A DNA stretch of 35,877 nucleotides from an uncultured Clostridia bacterium (GTDB taxonomy: Bacteria > Bacillota > Clostridia > Saccharofermentanales > Saccharofermentanaceae): positions 1 to 35,877 of the forward strand of contig CAMVGO010000023.1 of assembly GCA_947167045.1 (NCBI GenBank), in the 5' to 3' direction. The notes beneath the pieces were generated by a model, which saw only the letters and a program-made list of their open reading frames with translations, searched no databases and had not been told where the DNA came from. The position numbers were made by a program, and so were the translations under genes. Positions 16,096 through 24,473 of this stretch are shown here, piece after piece (the stretch's first letter is position 1; each line of letters opens with the position of its first letter).

Positions 16096-16187
16096 ATATA
16101 AAACTCCTTTCCTAAGATTGGGATTTCATTATACGAACCTGATTATTGTTTGTGTGGACTATTTGCTCCAAATGAAGAAAAAGGGCC

Positions 16188-16232
16188 GAAAATTGAGACT
16201 ATACGAAGGTCGTGAGACTAGTCTCAATTTTC
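16188..16232. promoter_or_regulatory. perfect 14-bp inverted repeat upstream of the nuclease-like gene
   Basis: GAAAATTGAGACTA (16188-16201) is repeated in reverse complement at 16219-16232 with 17 bp between. It lies about 92 bp upstream of the ATG at 16095 and 10 bp inside the right inverted-repeat element. It has no T-run, so it could be an operator or recombination site. The left end of the cassette has no equivalent. Confidence 0.6.
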
Positions 16233-16242
16233 TTGCAACATG

Positions 16243-16485
16243 CATCGTAAGATGAGAGTTGGGGTAACCCAACTCTTGACCACAAAACTGCACCTGCAAA
16301 GGCGATCGGTCAAGGCTGCCGGAGGCAAGGCGAAGCCGATGCCTTGACGGAGAAGCCTGCAGGTGCTATCTGCCCTCATTTTATTCGGCAAAGATAAGGC
16401 CGTGCCGAATCATTTGCCGTATTTTTCGCACATTAAATCATAAAAATCTTGCAAAAATGCGGCATAGCCGAATCTTTGCCGAATT
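16243..16485. repeat. right ~242-bp inverted repeat copy bounding the esterase cassette
   Basis: Reverse-complement partner of 12392-12633, with the same nested hairpins (GCACCTGC...GCAGGTGC, AGAGTTGGG...CCCAACTCT) and the same outer end (CTTTGCCGAATT). The copies point toward each other with CATCGTAAGATG innermost. It fills the 16096-16560 gap together with the 14-bp inverted repeat and the rmlA terminator. No target-site duplication is apparent at the outer edges. Confidence 0.92.
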
Positions 16486-16508
16486 TTTATTCATATCTGT
16501 CTATTAAC

Positions 16509-16539
16509 AAAAGAGTTGCGACAATGCCGCAACTCTTTT
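16509..16539 (-). terminator. terminator of the polysaccharide operon
   Basis: AAAAGAGTTGCG (16509-16520) pairs perfectly with CGCAACTCTTTT (16528-16539) across a 7-nt loop. It begins 21 bp past the rmlA stop codon. The symmetric A/T tails would allow it to work in both directions. Confidence 0.85.
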
Positions 16540-16560
16540 GCAATAACTTATTCTTTTATA

Positions 16561-17445
16561 TCAATACTTAACTTTACCTTCAGCCACAGCTCTCAGGTGC
16601 TCACCATAGGGGCTTTTGCCGTATGCCTTTGCGGATTCCATGAGCTTGTCCTTGTCGATAAAGCCGTTGATGTATGCGATCTCTTCGGGTGCACTGATCG
16701 TGATGCCCTGACGGTTCTGGACCATCTCGACAAACTCTGCTGCCTGGAGAAGACTCTGCATCGTGCCGGTGTCGAGCCATGCGAATCCTCTGCCCAAGAG
16801 CTGGACATCTAAAAGGCCGTCACTGAGATACATGTCGTTAAGAGTCGTAATCTCGTATTCGCCTCTTGCAGAAGGCTTAACCTGCTTTGCCATGTCGCTT
16901 ACGCCTGCAGGATAGAAATAAAGGCCTGTGACAGCATAGTTTGACTTGGGGACTGCAGGCTTTTCCTCAATACTCAGAGCCTTGCCGTTCTCATCGAACT
17001 CAACAACACCGAATCTCTCCGGATCGGGAACGTAATAGCCGAATACAGTTGCTCTTCCGGCTTCAGCATTTGCAACAGCGGCCTTGAGCATAGTCCTGAA
17101 ACCGTTGCCGTAGAAGATGTTGTCACCCAATACCATTGCGCCTGCTTCGCCAGCAAGGAATTCCTCGCCTAATGTGAAAGCCTGTGCAAGTCCGTCAGGA
17201 CTGGGCTGAACCTTATAAGACAAAGAGATGCCGAACTGTGATCCGTCACCCAGGAGCGCTTCAAATCTTGGAGTATCGACGGGTGTGCTTATTATGAGGA
17301 TCTCTTTTATTCCCGCCAGCATGAGTGTGGACAAGGGATAGTAGATCATGGGCTTGTCGTAGATCGGAAGGAGCTGCTTGGATGTTACCTTCGTGAGCGG
17401 GTAGAGCCTTGTGCCTGAACCGCCTGCCAAAATGATTCCCTTCAT
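16561..17445 (-). CDS. rmlA: glucose-1-phosphate thymidylyltransferase
   Basis: Start set at ATG 17445 ([18 protein letters not shown]) with GGAGG nine bases upstream; the open frame further upstream belongs to the preceding gene. 294 residues, the family's usual length. The signature [32 protein letters not shown], the catalytic-site [27 protein letters not shown] and FAWLDTGT are all present. It joins dTTP and glucose-1-phosphate to dTDP-glucose, the first step to dTDP-L-rhamnose. It is the last gene of the operon, 4 bp after the sulfotransferase-like gene. RmlC and RmlD are just upstream, but RmlB (the 4,6-dehydratase) is not in this window. Confidence 0.97.
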   Translation of the reverse strand: MKGIILAGGSGTRLYPLTKVTSKQLLPIYDKPMIYYPLSTLMLAGIKEILIISTPVDTPRFEALLGDGSQFGISLSYKVQPSPDGLAQAFTLGEEFLAGEAGAMVLGDNIFYGNGFRTMLKAAVANAEAGRATVFGYYVPDPERFGVVEFDENGKALSIEEKPAVPKSNYAVTGLYFYPAGVSDMAKQVKPSARGEYEITTLNDMYLSDGLLDVQLLGRGFAWLDTGTMQSLLQAAEFVEMVQNRQGITISAPEEIAYINGFIDKDKLMESAKAYGKSPYGEHLRAVAEGKVKY

Positions 17446-17449
17446 TTGA

Positions 17450-18478
17450 TTAACCTCCGTTCTTTGCAAATGCGTCAAAGTCGTATAAGTATTCTTTCAG
17501 TTCAGATTCTATGTATCTGATGTCTTCTTCGCAGCCGGGATAACGGCTGACGAGATTTGTGTTTTTGATCGATCTGGAAGGATCGAAGATCGTCTTCGGA
17601 TTAACGTGATGAGATGCATCTATTCCTGCAAAGTCGCAGAGTATCTGCTTGGTCTCATCGTACTTGTAGATCATGTCCTCGAAATTGATCCTCAATACCC
17701 TGCTGTGGTCTTCATCGACAGGATGACTGTACTTTCTCGTGATCTTAAACCACTCGACGTATTCCTTTACATCCTTGACGGGAAGCACGCCCCACTTCCA
17801 CTCGTATTTCTCGAGAAGGAAGATGTCTCTGGGATCTCTTTCCGTAGCGATTATCTTGCAGTCGTCGAAATATCTTAAGAAACGCTTCGTGTTAGTCGGC
17901 GGGACCATCTGGTCTACCATGACATAAGGAAGCTTGTTCTTGTTGGCAAAAGAAAGCAGCCTGTCGACGTATTTCCTTACGGCCTTGAGGAAGGTTTCTT
18001 CGTCAACTGCGGAATAGTAAGCAAGTTCGCGGTCTGTAAGAAGCGAATATCGGATCTCTGTCTTGAGCTCGTTCTTAAAGAGTCTCTTGAAGAACGAATA
18101 GACACGGTCGATAAAGCAGAACAACTGGCCGCGGTCTAAACGGTCCTTGTTCCACCATGTCTTTGCCTTGAGTTCGGTAATGTCATCGATGAATTCCTCA
18201 GTTGCCTTTTCGAATTCGTCTTCGAAGATGTCGTATCCGCCGTAGCCCAGTTTCTTCTGTGTGGCGGCGAATCTTATATATCTCTTTATCGCGTCACTCG
18301 TGTTATGTCTGTTGTTATTCTCTACTACGTTGTATTCCAGATCCGCGATCCCGTCAGGATCGTGCAGGAAACGGTATTCGTATTCACCGAGTGAAAAGAC
18401 GTTATCGAACTCCGAGAAGAAGTTCGTAACGGCTGAAGATCCGGTGCCGTAATAACTTGTGCAAGAAATAACCCTCAT
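17450..18478 (-). CDS. sulfotransferase-family protein
   Basis: 342 residues, ATG 18478. The N-terminus reads [20 protein letters not shown], a sulfotransferase-type 5'-phosphosulfate loop. The 3'-phosphate-binding region follows at [19 protein letters not shown], and the typical late segment [19 protein letters not shown] with CDFAGI. This layout is that of PAPS-dependent sulfotransferases; the internal Arg- and Trp-rich region is not one I recognise. No signal or membrane segment, so it would act in the cytosol on a sugar or lipid-linked precursor. It is inserted between rmlC and rmlA in the dTDP-rhamnose block, with 4 bp to rmlA. A sulfated rhamnose polymer is one reading. Members of the fold with other substrates exist, so the substrate is open. 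Confidence 0.75.
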   Translation of the reverse strand: MRVISCTSYYGTGSSAVTNFFSEFDNVFSLGEYEYRFLHDPDGIADLEYNVVENNNRHNTSDAIKRYIRFAATQKKLGYGGYDIFEDEFEKATEEFIDDITELKAKTWWNKDRLDRGQLFCFIDRVYSFFKRLFKNELKTEIRYSLLTDRELAYYSAVDEETFLKAVRKYVDRLLSFANKNKLPYVMVDQMVPPTNTKRFLRYFDDCKIIATERDPRDIFLLEKYEWKWGVLPVKDVKEYVEWFKITRKYSHPVDEDHSRVLRINFEDMIYKYDETKQILCDFAGIDASHHVNPKTIFDPSRSIKNTNLVSRYPGCEEDIRYIESELKEYLYDFDAFAKNGG

Positions 18479-18501
18479 TTATTCCCACTCCTAAACGATC
18501 G

Positions 18502-19068
18502 TCAGAGCCACTTGGCAGCCCAGGAGAAATCCTGATCCTTGAACGATTCGTGCTTCTCGTCTTTTTCGCTCGTCTTGTATTCACAGTCGAGTTTCGGCCA
18601 TTCTACATTAATCGACGCGTCATTCCAAGGAATGCCGCCCTCTGACTTCGGATCGTATACGTCAGTGCACTTATAGACGAACTCCGCAGTGTCCGAAAGC
18701 ACGAGGAATCCGTGCGCGAAACCTTCAGGGATATAGAACATGTTCTTCTTCTCGGAACTGAGCGTTACGCCAACCCACTGGCCAAAAGTCTCGGAACCCG
18801 GTCTTACGTCGACAGCGACGTCAAAGACCTCACCGTGGGTTACTCTTACGAGCTTGCCCTGCGTGTGGTCCTTCTGGAAATGAAGTCCTCTCAAAACGCC
18901 CTTTGTGGAAGAGCTCTCGTTATCCTGGACGAACTCCTTGTCGATGCCTGCAGCGGCATAATCGCCCTTCTTGTATGTCTCCATGAAGTATCCCCTGCTG
19001 TCGCCGAACACCTGGGGCTGGATGATTATTACTCCCGGAAGTCTTGTTTTCTCGAATGTGAATGCCAT
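18502..19068 (-). CDS. rmlC: dTDP-4-dehydrorhamnose 3,5-epimerase
   Basis: 188 residues, ATG 19068 overlapping the rmlD stop by one base (TAATG), so translation is probably coupled. Cupin-fold landmarks are GDSRGYFMETYKKGDY, the catalytic-base segment GVLRGLHFQKDHTQGKLVR, VFDVAVDVRPGSETFGQW and IPEGFAHGFLVLSD, with YKCTDVYDPKSEGGIPWND near the end. It epimerises dTDP-4-keto-6-deoxyglucose at C3 and C5. Length and motif order are standard. Confidence 0.97.
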   Translation of the reverse strand: MAFTFEKTRLPGVIIIQPQVFGDSRGYFMETYKKGDYAAAGIDKEFVQDNESSSTKGVLRGLHFQKDHTQGKLVRVTHGEVFDVAVDVRPGSETFGQWVGVTLSSEKKNMFYIPEGFAHGFLVLSDTAEFVYKCTDVYDPKSEGGIPWNDASINVEWPKLDCEYKTSEKDEKHESFKDQDFSWAAKWL

Positions 19069-19982
19069 TATAATTCTGCCTCCTGCAAATATCTCTTTAC
19101 CGCGTCTTTCCAGTCCGGCAAAGGTGTGAAGCCGCTTTCCGCGAGCTTTGATTTATCGAGTCTTGAATTGAACGGTCTTGCCGCCTTGGACAGGCCGTAC
19201 TCTGCAGTAGTTACGGGGATTACATTTGTGGCAAGCCCGTACTGCTTATAGAACTCAACACAGAAATCGTACCATGAGATGTAGCCGCCCTCATTTGTCG
19301 CGTGGTAGTAACCGTACCTGTCGGTCTCTATCATGTCCACAAGGAGCCTCGAAAGATCGAGCGTGTATGTGGGCGTGCCGATCTGGTCGTTTACGACTCT
19401 TACCGTGTCGTGAGTCTTGCCGACGTTGATCATGGTCTTTATGAAGTTCTTGCCGTTAAGACCGAAAACCCAGGCTATACGGACGATGAAAAACTTTTCC
19501 AGAGTCGTTGATACCGCAAGTTCTCCGTCGAGCTTGCTCTGACCGTATACGTTGAGCGGAGCATAGCACTTATCATCGGGTTCCCAGGGACGTTCTCCCT
19601 GCCCGTCGAAAACATAGTCCGTGGAGATATAGAGCATCTTGCAGTCGATCTCTTTGGCAGCTTCCGCAATATAGCGGGTTCCCTCTGCATTGATCTTGTG
19701 AACCTTTTCCCTGTTCTCCTCATCTTCAGCTGCATCAACGGCAGTCCATGCGGCGCAGTGGATTATTGCATCGGGCCTTATCTCTTCTATTGCGGCTTTT
19801 ACCGCATCCTTATCTGTTATGTCGAGCTGGACATAAGGTGCCGCGGTTACCGCACTGCCGTCCGCAACGCCTGAATAAACGGGCTGGATATCTGATCCGA
19901 CTGCTTCTATTTCTCTTGCAACTGCGTTGTTTACGACATCGTGTCCCAGTTGTCCGCATACGCCTGTAACGAAAATCTTCAT
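19068..19982 (-). CDS. rmlD: dTDP-4-dehydrorhamnose reductase
   Basis: 304 residues, ATG 19982. An extended SDR with the nucleotide-binding start MKIFVTGVCGQLGHDVVN, IIHCAAWTAVDAAEDEEN, the catalytic ISTDYVFDG and the YGQSKLDGE (YxxxK) motif, then RIAWVFGLNGKNFIKTM and GTPTYTLDL. It reduces the 4-keto sugar to dTDP-L-rhamnose with NAD(P)H. It lies 18 bp after licD and overlaps rmlC by one base. Confidence 0.97.
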   Translation of the reverse strand: MKIFVTGVCGQLGHDVVNNAVAREIEAVGSDIQPVYSGVADGSAVTAAPYVQLDITDKDAVKAAIEEIRPDAIIHCAAWTAVDAAEDEENREKVHKINAEGTRYIAEAAKEIDCKMLYISTDYVFDGQGERPWEPDDKCYAPLNVYGQSKLDGELAVSTTLEKFFIVRIAWVFGLNGKNFIKTMINVGKTHDTVRVVNDQIGTPTYTLDLSRLLVDMIETDRYGYYHATNEGGYISWYDFCVEFYKQYGLATNVIPVTTAEYGLSKAARPFNSRLDKSKLAESGFTPLPDWKDAVKRYLQEAEL

Positions 19983-20000
19983 GTTATCTCTCCTGCTCTT

Positions 20001-20825
20001 TTATGCTCTTCTCTCATCGTAATATGCAATCTTCTCGATGGAGTGCTGGTCTCTCTTATCCTTAGGCGGGAGATCGGTGTAATTGCCGTATATGGCCTTA
20101 CATACTTCTTCCGGATTGTTCGGACCCATAACGGTAAGGCCTTCGAATTGAATGCTCTTCAAAGGGAAAACGCAATCTGAAGGGATCTCATGATGCCACC
20201 AGCAGGCTTCGTAACCTTCGGTAAGCACTTTCTTTCCTTTGAAAAGGCTTATGAACTTAAATAACGGAATAAGGAAATACCGGCACAATCCGTAAGTGAA
20301 CGAAGACATGAAATTATTCTTTCCGAGATACATATTCTCATTGCGCCAGGTGATCTTATGGATAATGTGCTTTAAGCTCTTGCTGACACCAAATCCGTAT
20401 TGGAAAAGATCTATCTGAAGGCCTCTGTATTTTCTCTGATTGTGGACATATTCATCCTTGATATATTCGGACTTAAGATCACGTAATACTGCACACTGTC
20501 TGACAAAGCCCTTGTCATTCTTGTGTGTCTGGACAACAAAATCGTAATCGCCCGCATTAACGATCTTGGCAAGTCTGTTGATGTCACGTGCAGACAGAAA
20601 AACATCGATATCGTCATCCCAGGGGATGTATCCGCCGTGTCTTACGGCACCTAAGATAGTACCGTCTCCGATGAAATACTCTATCTTGTTTTCCCTGCAT
20701 ATCCTGTCAAGGAACTCGAGCATCTCGAGCATCCTGAGCTGTGCCCTGCGAAGGTCGCTGCCTTCAGGATTATATTCAGCCTTTAAGCTTTCGTCTGTCT
20801 CGCCTGTGTTATAAACCCGACTCAT
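20001..20825 (-). CDS. licD: LicD-family phosphocholine transferase
   Basis: 274 residues, ATG 20825 overlapping the wzx stop by 4 bp (ATGA). The LicD core is clear: YFIGDGTILGAVRHGGYIPWDDDIDVFL (metal-binding DDDID at ~70-74) and GLQIDLFQYG in the middle, with the C-terminal IYGNYTDLPPKDKRDQHS matching the family's YGDYMxLPP end. LicD moves phosphocholine from CDP-choline to a sugar of teichoic acid or polysaccharide at the inner membrane face. The lic operon at 12243-8145 would supply its donor. Placement between the flippase and the rhamnose genes implies that the polysaccharide unit made by this operon is the acceptor. Other LicD-fold members use other phospho-groups, so choline is strongly suggested by context but not shown by sequence. 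Confidence 0.9.
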   Translation of the reverse strand: MSRVYNTGETDESLKAEYNPEGSDLRRAQLRMLEMLEFLDRICRENKIEYFIGDGTILGAVRHGGYIPWDDDIDVFLSARDINRLAKIVNAGDYDFVVQTHKNDKGFVRQCAVLRDLKSEYIKDEYVHNQRKYRGLQIDLFQYGFGVSKSLKHIIHKITWRNENMYLGKNNFMSSFTYGLCRYFLIPLFKFISLFKGKKVLTEGYEACWWHHEIPSDCVFPLKSIQFEGLTVMGPNNPEEVCKAIYGNYTDLPPKDKRDQHSIEKIAYYDERRA

Positions 20826-22270
20826 TTTTTCTTTCCTTTGTTCTTAATTATTTCGATAACTTCTTTTCTGTAAAATACAAACAAGATCAACAGGTAATAT
20901 ACGATACAGAGTGCCACGGAAATTATCAACCCGAGCACTGCACCGCTTATTGCGTTGTTGATCCAATAGCAGATCCCGAAAATACCTGCACCGCCCAATG
21001 CACTGACACCGATCGGTTTCAATAATCCTTTGTAGTGTTTGTCTCTCGTCCAGAACCAGCCGAGTGCCACCATCAGCGTTTCTGCTATAAGTGTCGTAAC
21101 AGCAGCGGCATTCTCTGCGAAAAACGGGATAAATATGATGTTCAGGATAAGGTTTACCGCCGCACTTATGATCGTTGCGATCATGACCTGCTTTTCCATA
21201 CGGAGCGGGATCATGACTATGTTGATGAAGAAATTCGCGAGGAGCGCCGGAATAAGAGCAAACGCCAGGATCATGAGCGATGACTCCGCCCTCATGTATT
21301 CAGGCTTTGAGAAAACAAGGATAAGATTCTTTCTAATCATGACAAGACCTATGGCAGCAGGAACTGCGGCAATTATCGTAAAGTGCAGCACTTTCTCAAG
21401 ATGCGCCTGTGACTTTTTTCCGTCCTTTGCGATCTCATGGGAAATCCTGGGTATGAGCACGAGGAAAGCCGCAGCCACTACCTGCTTTATGAGCATATAG
21501 AACTTGACCGAAACTCCGTAGTAACCGACTACATCATTATCAAAGAAAATACCCAGAACTGTTACGTCTGAGTTGATATAGATGAACGTACCGATCGTGC
21601 ATGCAAAAAGATAAGCGATCGACTTGATGTGCTTTTTCAGCTCGTCGTTGATGACTATCCTGGGTGAGATACCATAGCTCTTTTTGATGTGGAATCTGTT
21701 TATGATGTTCGGAACGATGAATCCGAATGACGATACGAACGCATAAGCGACAACATCATCAGGATCCCTGACTATAATGAACAGTAGAACGACTGCCAAA
21801 GACTGGCAGACGATGTATCTTATCGTAACGAAAAGATAATCCTCAAAAGCTGTGTTGATCCAGTCCGCACCGAAGGTCGTAAAGATGACCTGCAGGCTCA
21901 GCATGAAGATTACCGGCGCATAGAAATGGAGTTTAGTCCAAAAGAGGACTAACAGCGCAAGTACCACAAACGCAAAAACGGTCGTGATCACATTGATCGT
22001 GAAGAGTTCGTTTACGAGCTTCTGGCACTTGAGCTTGTCATCCCTTACCCTGGCGCTCTCCCTTACCGCATAGCGGAGAATGCCCGCTGCGGCAAGATAC
22101 GAGATATAACTTATGATCGATGCGCTGAAAGTATAGATACCGTAATTATCAACGCCCAATGTCTTTAATGCATAAGGAAAAGTGATCATGGGGAAAAGGA
22201 TCGCCATGACTTCCTTGATACCGTTTAACACGGCGTTGAGCTTTACCGACTTTACAGTCTTACCTTCCAT
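20822..22270 (-). CDS. wzx: Wzx-type polysaccharide flippase
   Basis: 482 residues, ATG 22270. About 12-14 hydrophobic segments run through the protein, starting LNAVLNGIKEVMAILFPMITFPYALKTLG... (given here in part), a typical RfbX/Wzx opening with NYGIYTFSASIISY. Internal charged loops (ESARVRDDKLKCQK, PRISHEIAKDGKKSQAHLEK) fit the MOP flippase family. It should flip the undecaprenyl-diphosphate-linked repeat unit outward. It follows a GT2 gene by 4 bp and overlaps licD. Wzy lies two genes upstream, giving a Wzx/Wzy pathway. Confidence 0.9.
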   Translation of the reverse strand: MEGKTVKSVKLNAVLNGIKEVMAILFPMITFPYALKTLGVDNYGIYTFSASIISYISYLAAAGILRYAVRESARVRDDKLKCQKLVNELFTINVITTVFAFVVLALLVLFWTKLHFYAPVIFMLSLQVIFTTFGADWINTAFEDYLFVTIRYIVCQSLAVVLLFIIVRDPDDVVAYAFVSSFGFIVPNIINRFHIKKSYGISPRIVINDELKKHIKSIAYLFACTIGTFIYINSDVTVLGIFFDNDVVGYYGVSVKFYMLIKQVVAAAFLVLIPRISHEIAKDGKKSQAHLEKVLHFTIIAAVPAAIGLVMIRKNLILVFSKPEYMRAESSLMILAFALIPALLANFFINIVMIPLRMEKQVMIATIISAAVNLILNIIFIPFFAENAAAVTTLIAETLMVALGWFWTRDKHYKGLLKPIGVSALGGAGIFGICYWINNAISGAVLGLIISVALCIVYYLLILFVFYRKEVIEIIKNKGKKK

Positions 22271-22274
22271 TTAT

Positions 22275-23198
22275 TCAGCCTTTCTTTAACAGTTTCACTT
22301 TAATAAGATCGTGGAAGATGTAATATCCGAATTCCGTGATGCCGAATGATACATCGGACAGTCCCAGAAGGAAAAAGTTGGTCTTCTCGTATCTTTTGTA
22401 ATAATACTTCATGGATTTATGAAGTATCTTACGCATCTTCCTGTTATCGACGCCCTGGTGATTGTGGACGATCGTCATCTGAGGCAGATAGTACGTCGTA
22501 TATCCCTTGGCGAGCATCCTCTTGCTTATGATCATCTCTTCTGCATAAAGGAACGTATTCTCGTCGAAACATCCAACTTCATGGAACTTATCAGCCGCCG
22601 CGATCAGGAAGCATCCCGTAACCCAATCCGTATTGCCTTCCTTCGGATCTGGATCCAGGCAGTTGAGCTTATCGTTGAATTTGCAGTGGAACCATCTCGA
22701 GTTGAAATCTCCGGCGATCATCTGAGACCATATCCCTCTGAACTTTCTGGGGTTCTGCCTCTTCTGACCCATATAAAGAACATTGGGTCCGATAATGCCG
22801 ATCTCGGGATGCTCATGTATCGCACCGGAAACAAGACCCAGATCGATCTCTTCGGGGAAATCCAGATCGCTGTTTGAAAAGATATAAAACTCGCTCTTAA
22901 ACTTCTCTCTGGCATATGACGCACCGACGTTATTGCCGATCGCATAACCCGCATTTGCGGCATTATCGATAAGAACAAAATCAATGCCTTCATAAGTGAA
23001 TGTGTATACCAGTTTGCTGCCGAACGCACCGGGCGTATATTCGATGGAATTGTCGTAAAGATACTTTCTTCCGAATTCTTCCGCGCTGTTATCGACAATG
23101 ATATATGCTATCGGTTCATTGATCTTATTATTGAACCTTACGCACATATCAAGCGTTCTGGCTATGTTCTTATAATCAGTTAGTATTATCGAGTTCAT
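22275..23198 (-). CDS. GT2 glycosyltransferase, rhamnosyltransferase-like
   Basis: 307 residues, ATG 23198 lying 23 bp inside the end of wzy with GGAAAG upstream. Features of WbbL-type GT2 enzymes: YIIVDNSAEE, NAGYAIGNNVGASYAREK, the metal-site FSNSDLDFP, GIIGPNVLY, and DWVTGCFLIA with YAEEMIISKRMLAKGYTTYYLP and IVHNHQG. It is a soluble GT-A enzyme without clear membrane segments except a hydrophobic patch near the C-terminus. With dTDP-rhamnose genes in the same operon, transfer of rhamnose is plausible, but the donor cannot be read from sequence. Confidence 0.85.
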   Translation of the reverse strand: MNSIILTDYKNIARTLDMCVRFNNKINEPIAYIIVDNSAEEFGRKYLYDNSIEYTPGAFGSKLVYTFTYEGIDFVLIDNAANAGYAIGNNVGASYAREKFKSEFYIFSNSDLDFPEEIDLGLVSGAIHEHPEIGIIGPNVLYMGQKRQNPRKFRGIWSQMIAGDFNSRWFHCKFNDKLNCLDPDPKEGNTDWVTGCFLIAAADKFHEVGCFDENTFLYAEEMIISKRMLAKGYTTYYLPQMTIVHNHQGVDNRKMRKILHKSMKYYYKRYEKTNFFLLGLSDVSFGITEFGYYIFHDLIKVKLLKKG

Positions 23199-24450
23199 TT
23201 TCTTTCCACCGTTGGCATCTGTTTATATCGCATACAATAGCGGTAAGTACCAATGCCAGTAATCTTGTTCTGTCGAAATATGTGGTGATGATTGATGACA
23301 TTATCATTGAGATGACCAGTCCGAAAAGAAGAGCTTGATCCTGCTTTGCGTAAAGGAAGCACTTGATGACCCTTACCATAATGACGACATATACGATAAG
23401 ACCCGTTATTCCGAGCAGTGCGAAAAGTCCGATGAGTCCGACATCGTCAGGATAATAGATGCCTGAAATACCGCGCACGTAATTTGCGACCTCGCGGTTT
23501 GATTCATGGTCAGCCATGCCTATACCGAAAAAGAAGTGATCCAGACCGACATCGATATAGTGGCTTGCAGCGTTAACTCTCGCCATCCAGGAACCGGCTT
23601 TCTCCGCAATCGAAACAAATATCGAAGACATCTTTACGATTATCGCCACAACGCCGACTGCTATCGCGCCTGTTCCGATGAGGAGCTTTGCAACAGTCAC
23701 TTTCTTTATTGAACGGTATATCAGAATTGCGATCGAAGAGAACATCAACGTTACGAGATATGCTCTGGACTGATCGATCATGAGAACGGCAAGAACGATA
23801 GCAAAATACGAAATGATGTCGAGCCAGCATCCTCTGAACCTCTTTACGATTATCCTGTCGGCAATGATGAGTCCGAACACACGGAATAATCCGTCAAATA
23901 CGTTCCTTACTCGAAGACCCCATTCAGGATGTCTGATGCTGACATCGGAGATCATGCCGGGAAGTTTTAAGAATGTGGATTCAGAACCCGTATACAGGAT
24001 ATACTGCAGGATAAAGATCGCAGACATGAGAATCGCAAGGATCTCACCGATCACGATAAAACATTCCATAGTATCCTTGTCAGCCAGGTATTTGCGTCCC
24101 GGAAAATATAACAGAAGGATCAGGTAAGGGATTATTCCCCAAAGCACCTGGGTTATCGAGAAACCGAACTCAAACTTAGAAAGGACCGTCGATACAGCAA
24201 CCGACAGGAACGCAAAAATAATAGGCCATCCGAAGTATCCCAATCCAAGCTTTTTGTTCTTGAGAAGGAACAGTATAAAGAATCCAAAGCTGAACATGGC
24301 CAGCATCATCTTATTGGTACTTCCCGCAAAGATCTTATCGGGTAATGGCAGTAAGAAGAAAAACCTGAACTCACAAAGATAGAACAACGTGATGATTATC
24401 ACCGCTGCCCACATCTCAGGTCTTATCCTTTTAATTATTCCGCTTGTCAT
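23176..24450 (-). CDS. wzy: Wzy-type O-antigen/capsule polymerase
   Basis: 424 residues, ATG 24450 with GGAAAG upstream. Some ten to twelve transmembrane segments are spread over the protein, with one large extracytoplasmic loop around residues ~280-340 (SWMARVNAASHYIDVGLDHF, FFGIGMADHESN). The GIG-A motif before this loop and the overall shape fit the O-antigen ligase/polymerase family. The repeat unit's linkage cannot be predicted. The position among glycosyltransferases and before Wzx supports polymerase rather than ligase. Confidence 0.8.
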   Translation of the reverse strand: MTSGIIKRIRPEMWAAVIIITLFYLCEFRFFFLLPLPDKIFAGSTNKMMLAMFSFGFFILFLLKNKKLGLGYFGWPIIFAFLSVAVSTVLSKFEFGFSITQVLWGIIPYLILLLYFPGRKYLADKDTMECFIVIGEILAILMSAIFILQYILYTGSESTFLKLPGMISDVSIRHPEWGLRVRNVFDGLFRVFGLIIADRIIVKRFRGCWLDIISYFAIVLAVLMIDQSRAYLVTLMFSSIAILIYRSIKKVTVAKLLIGTGAIAVGVVAIIVKMSSIFVSIAEKAGSWMARVNAASHYIDVGLDHFFFGIGMADHESNREVANYVRGISGIYYPDDVGLIGLFALLGITGLIVYVVIMVRVIKCFLYAKQDQALLFGLVISMIMSSIITTYFDRTRLLALVLTAIVCDINRCQRWKENELDNTN

Positions 24451-24473
24451 CTGTTTTCTTTCCGTCCGGTTAT

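Noticed and set aside
12250..16560. Composite transposon with transposase
   Set aside because: No transposase or integrase frame is found between the arms, and no target duplication is visible outside them. Only the inverted repeats are supported.
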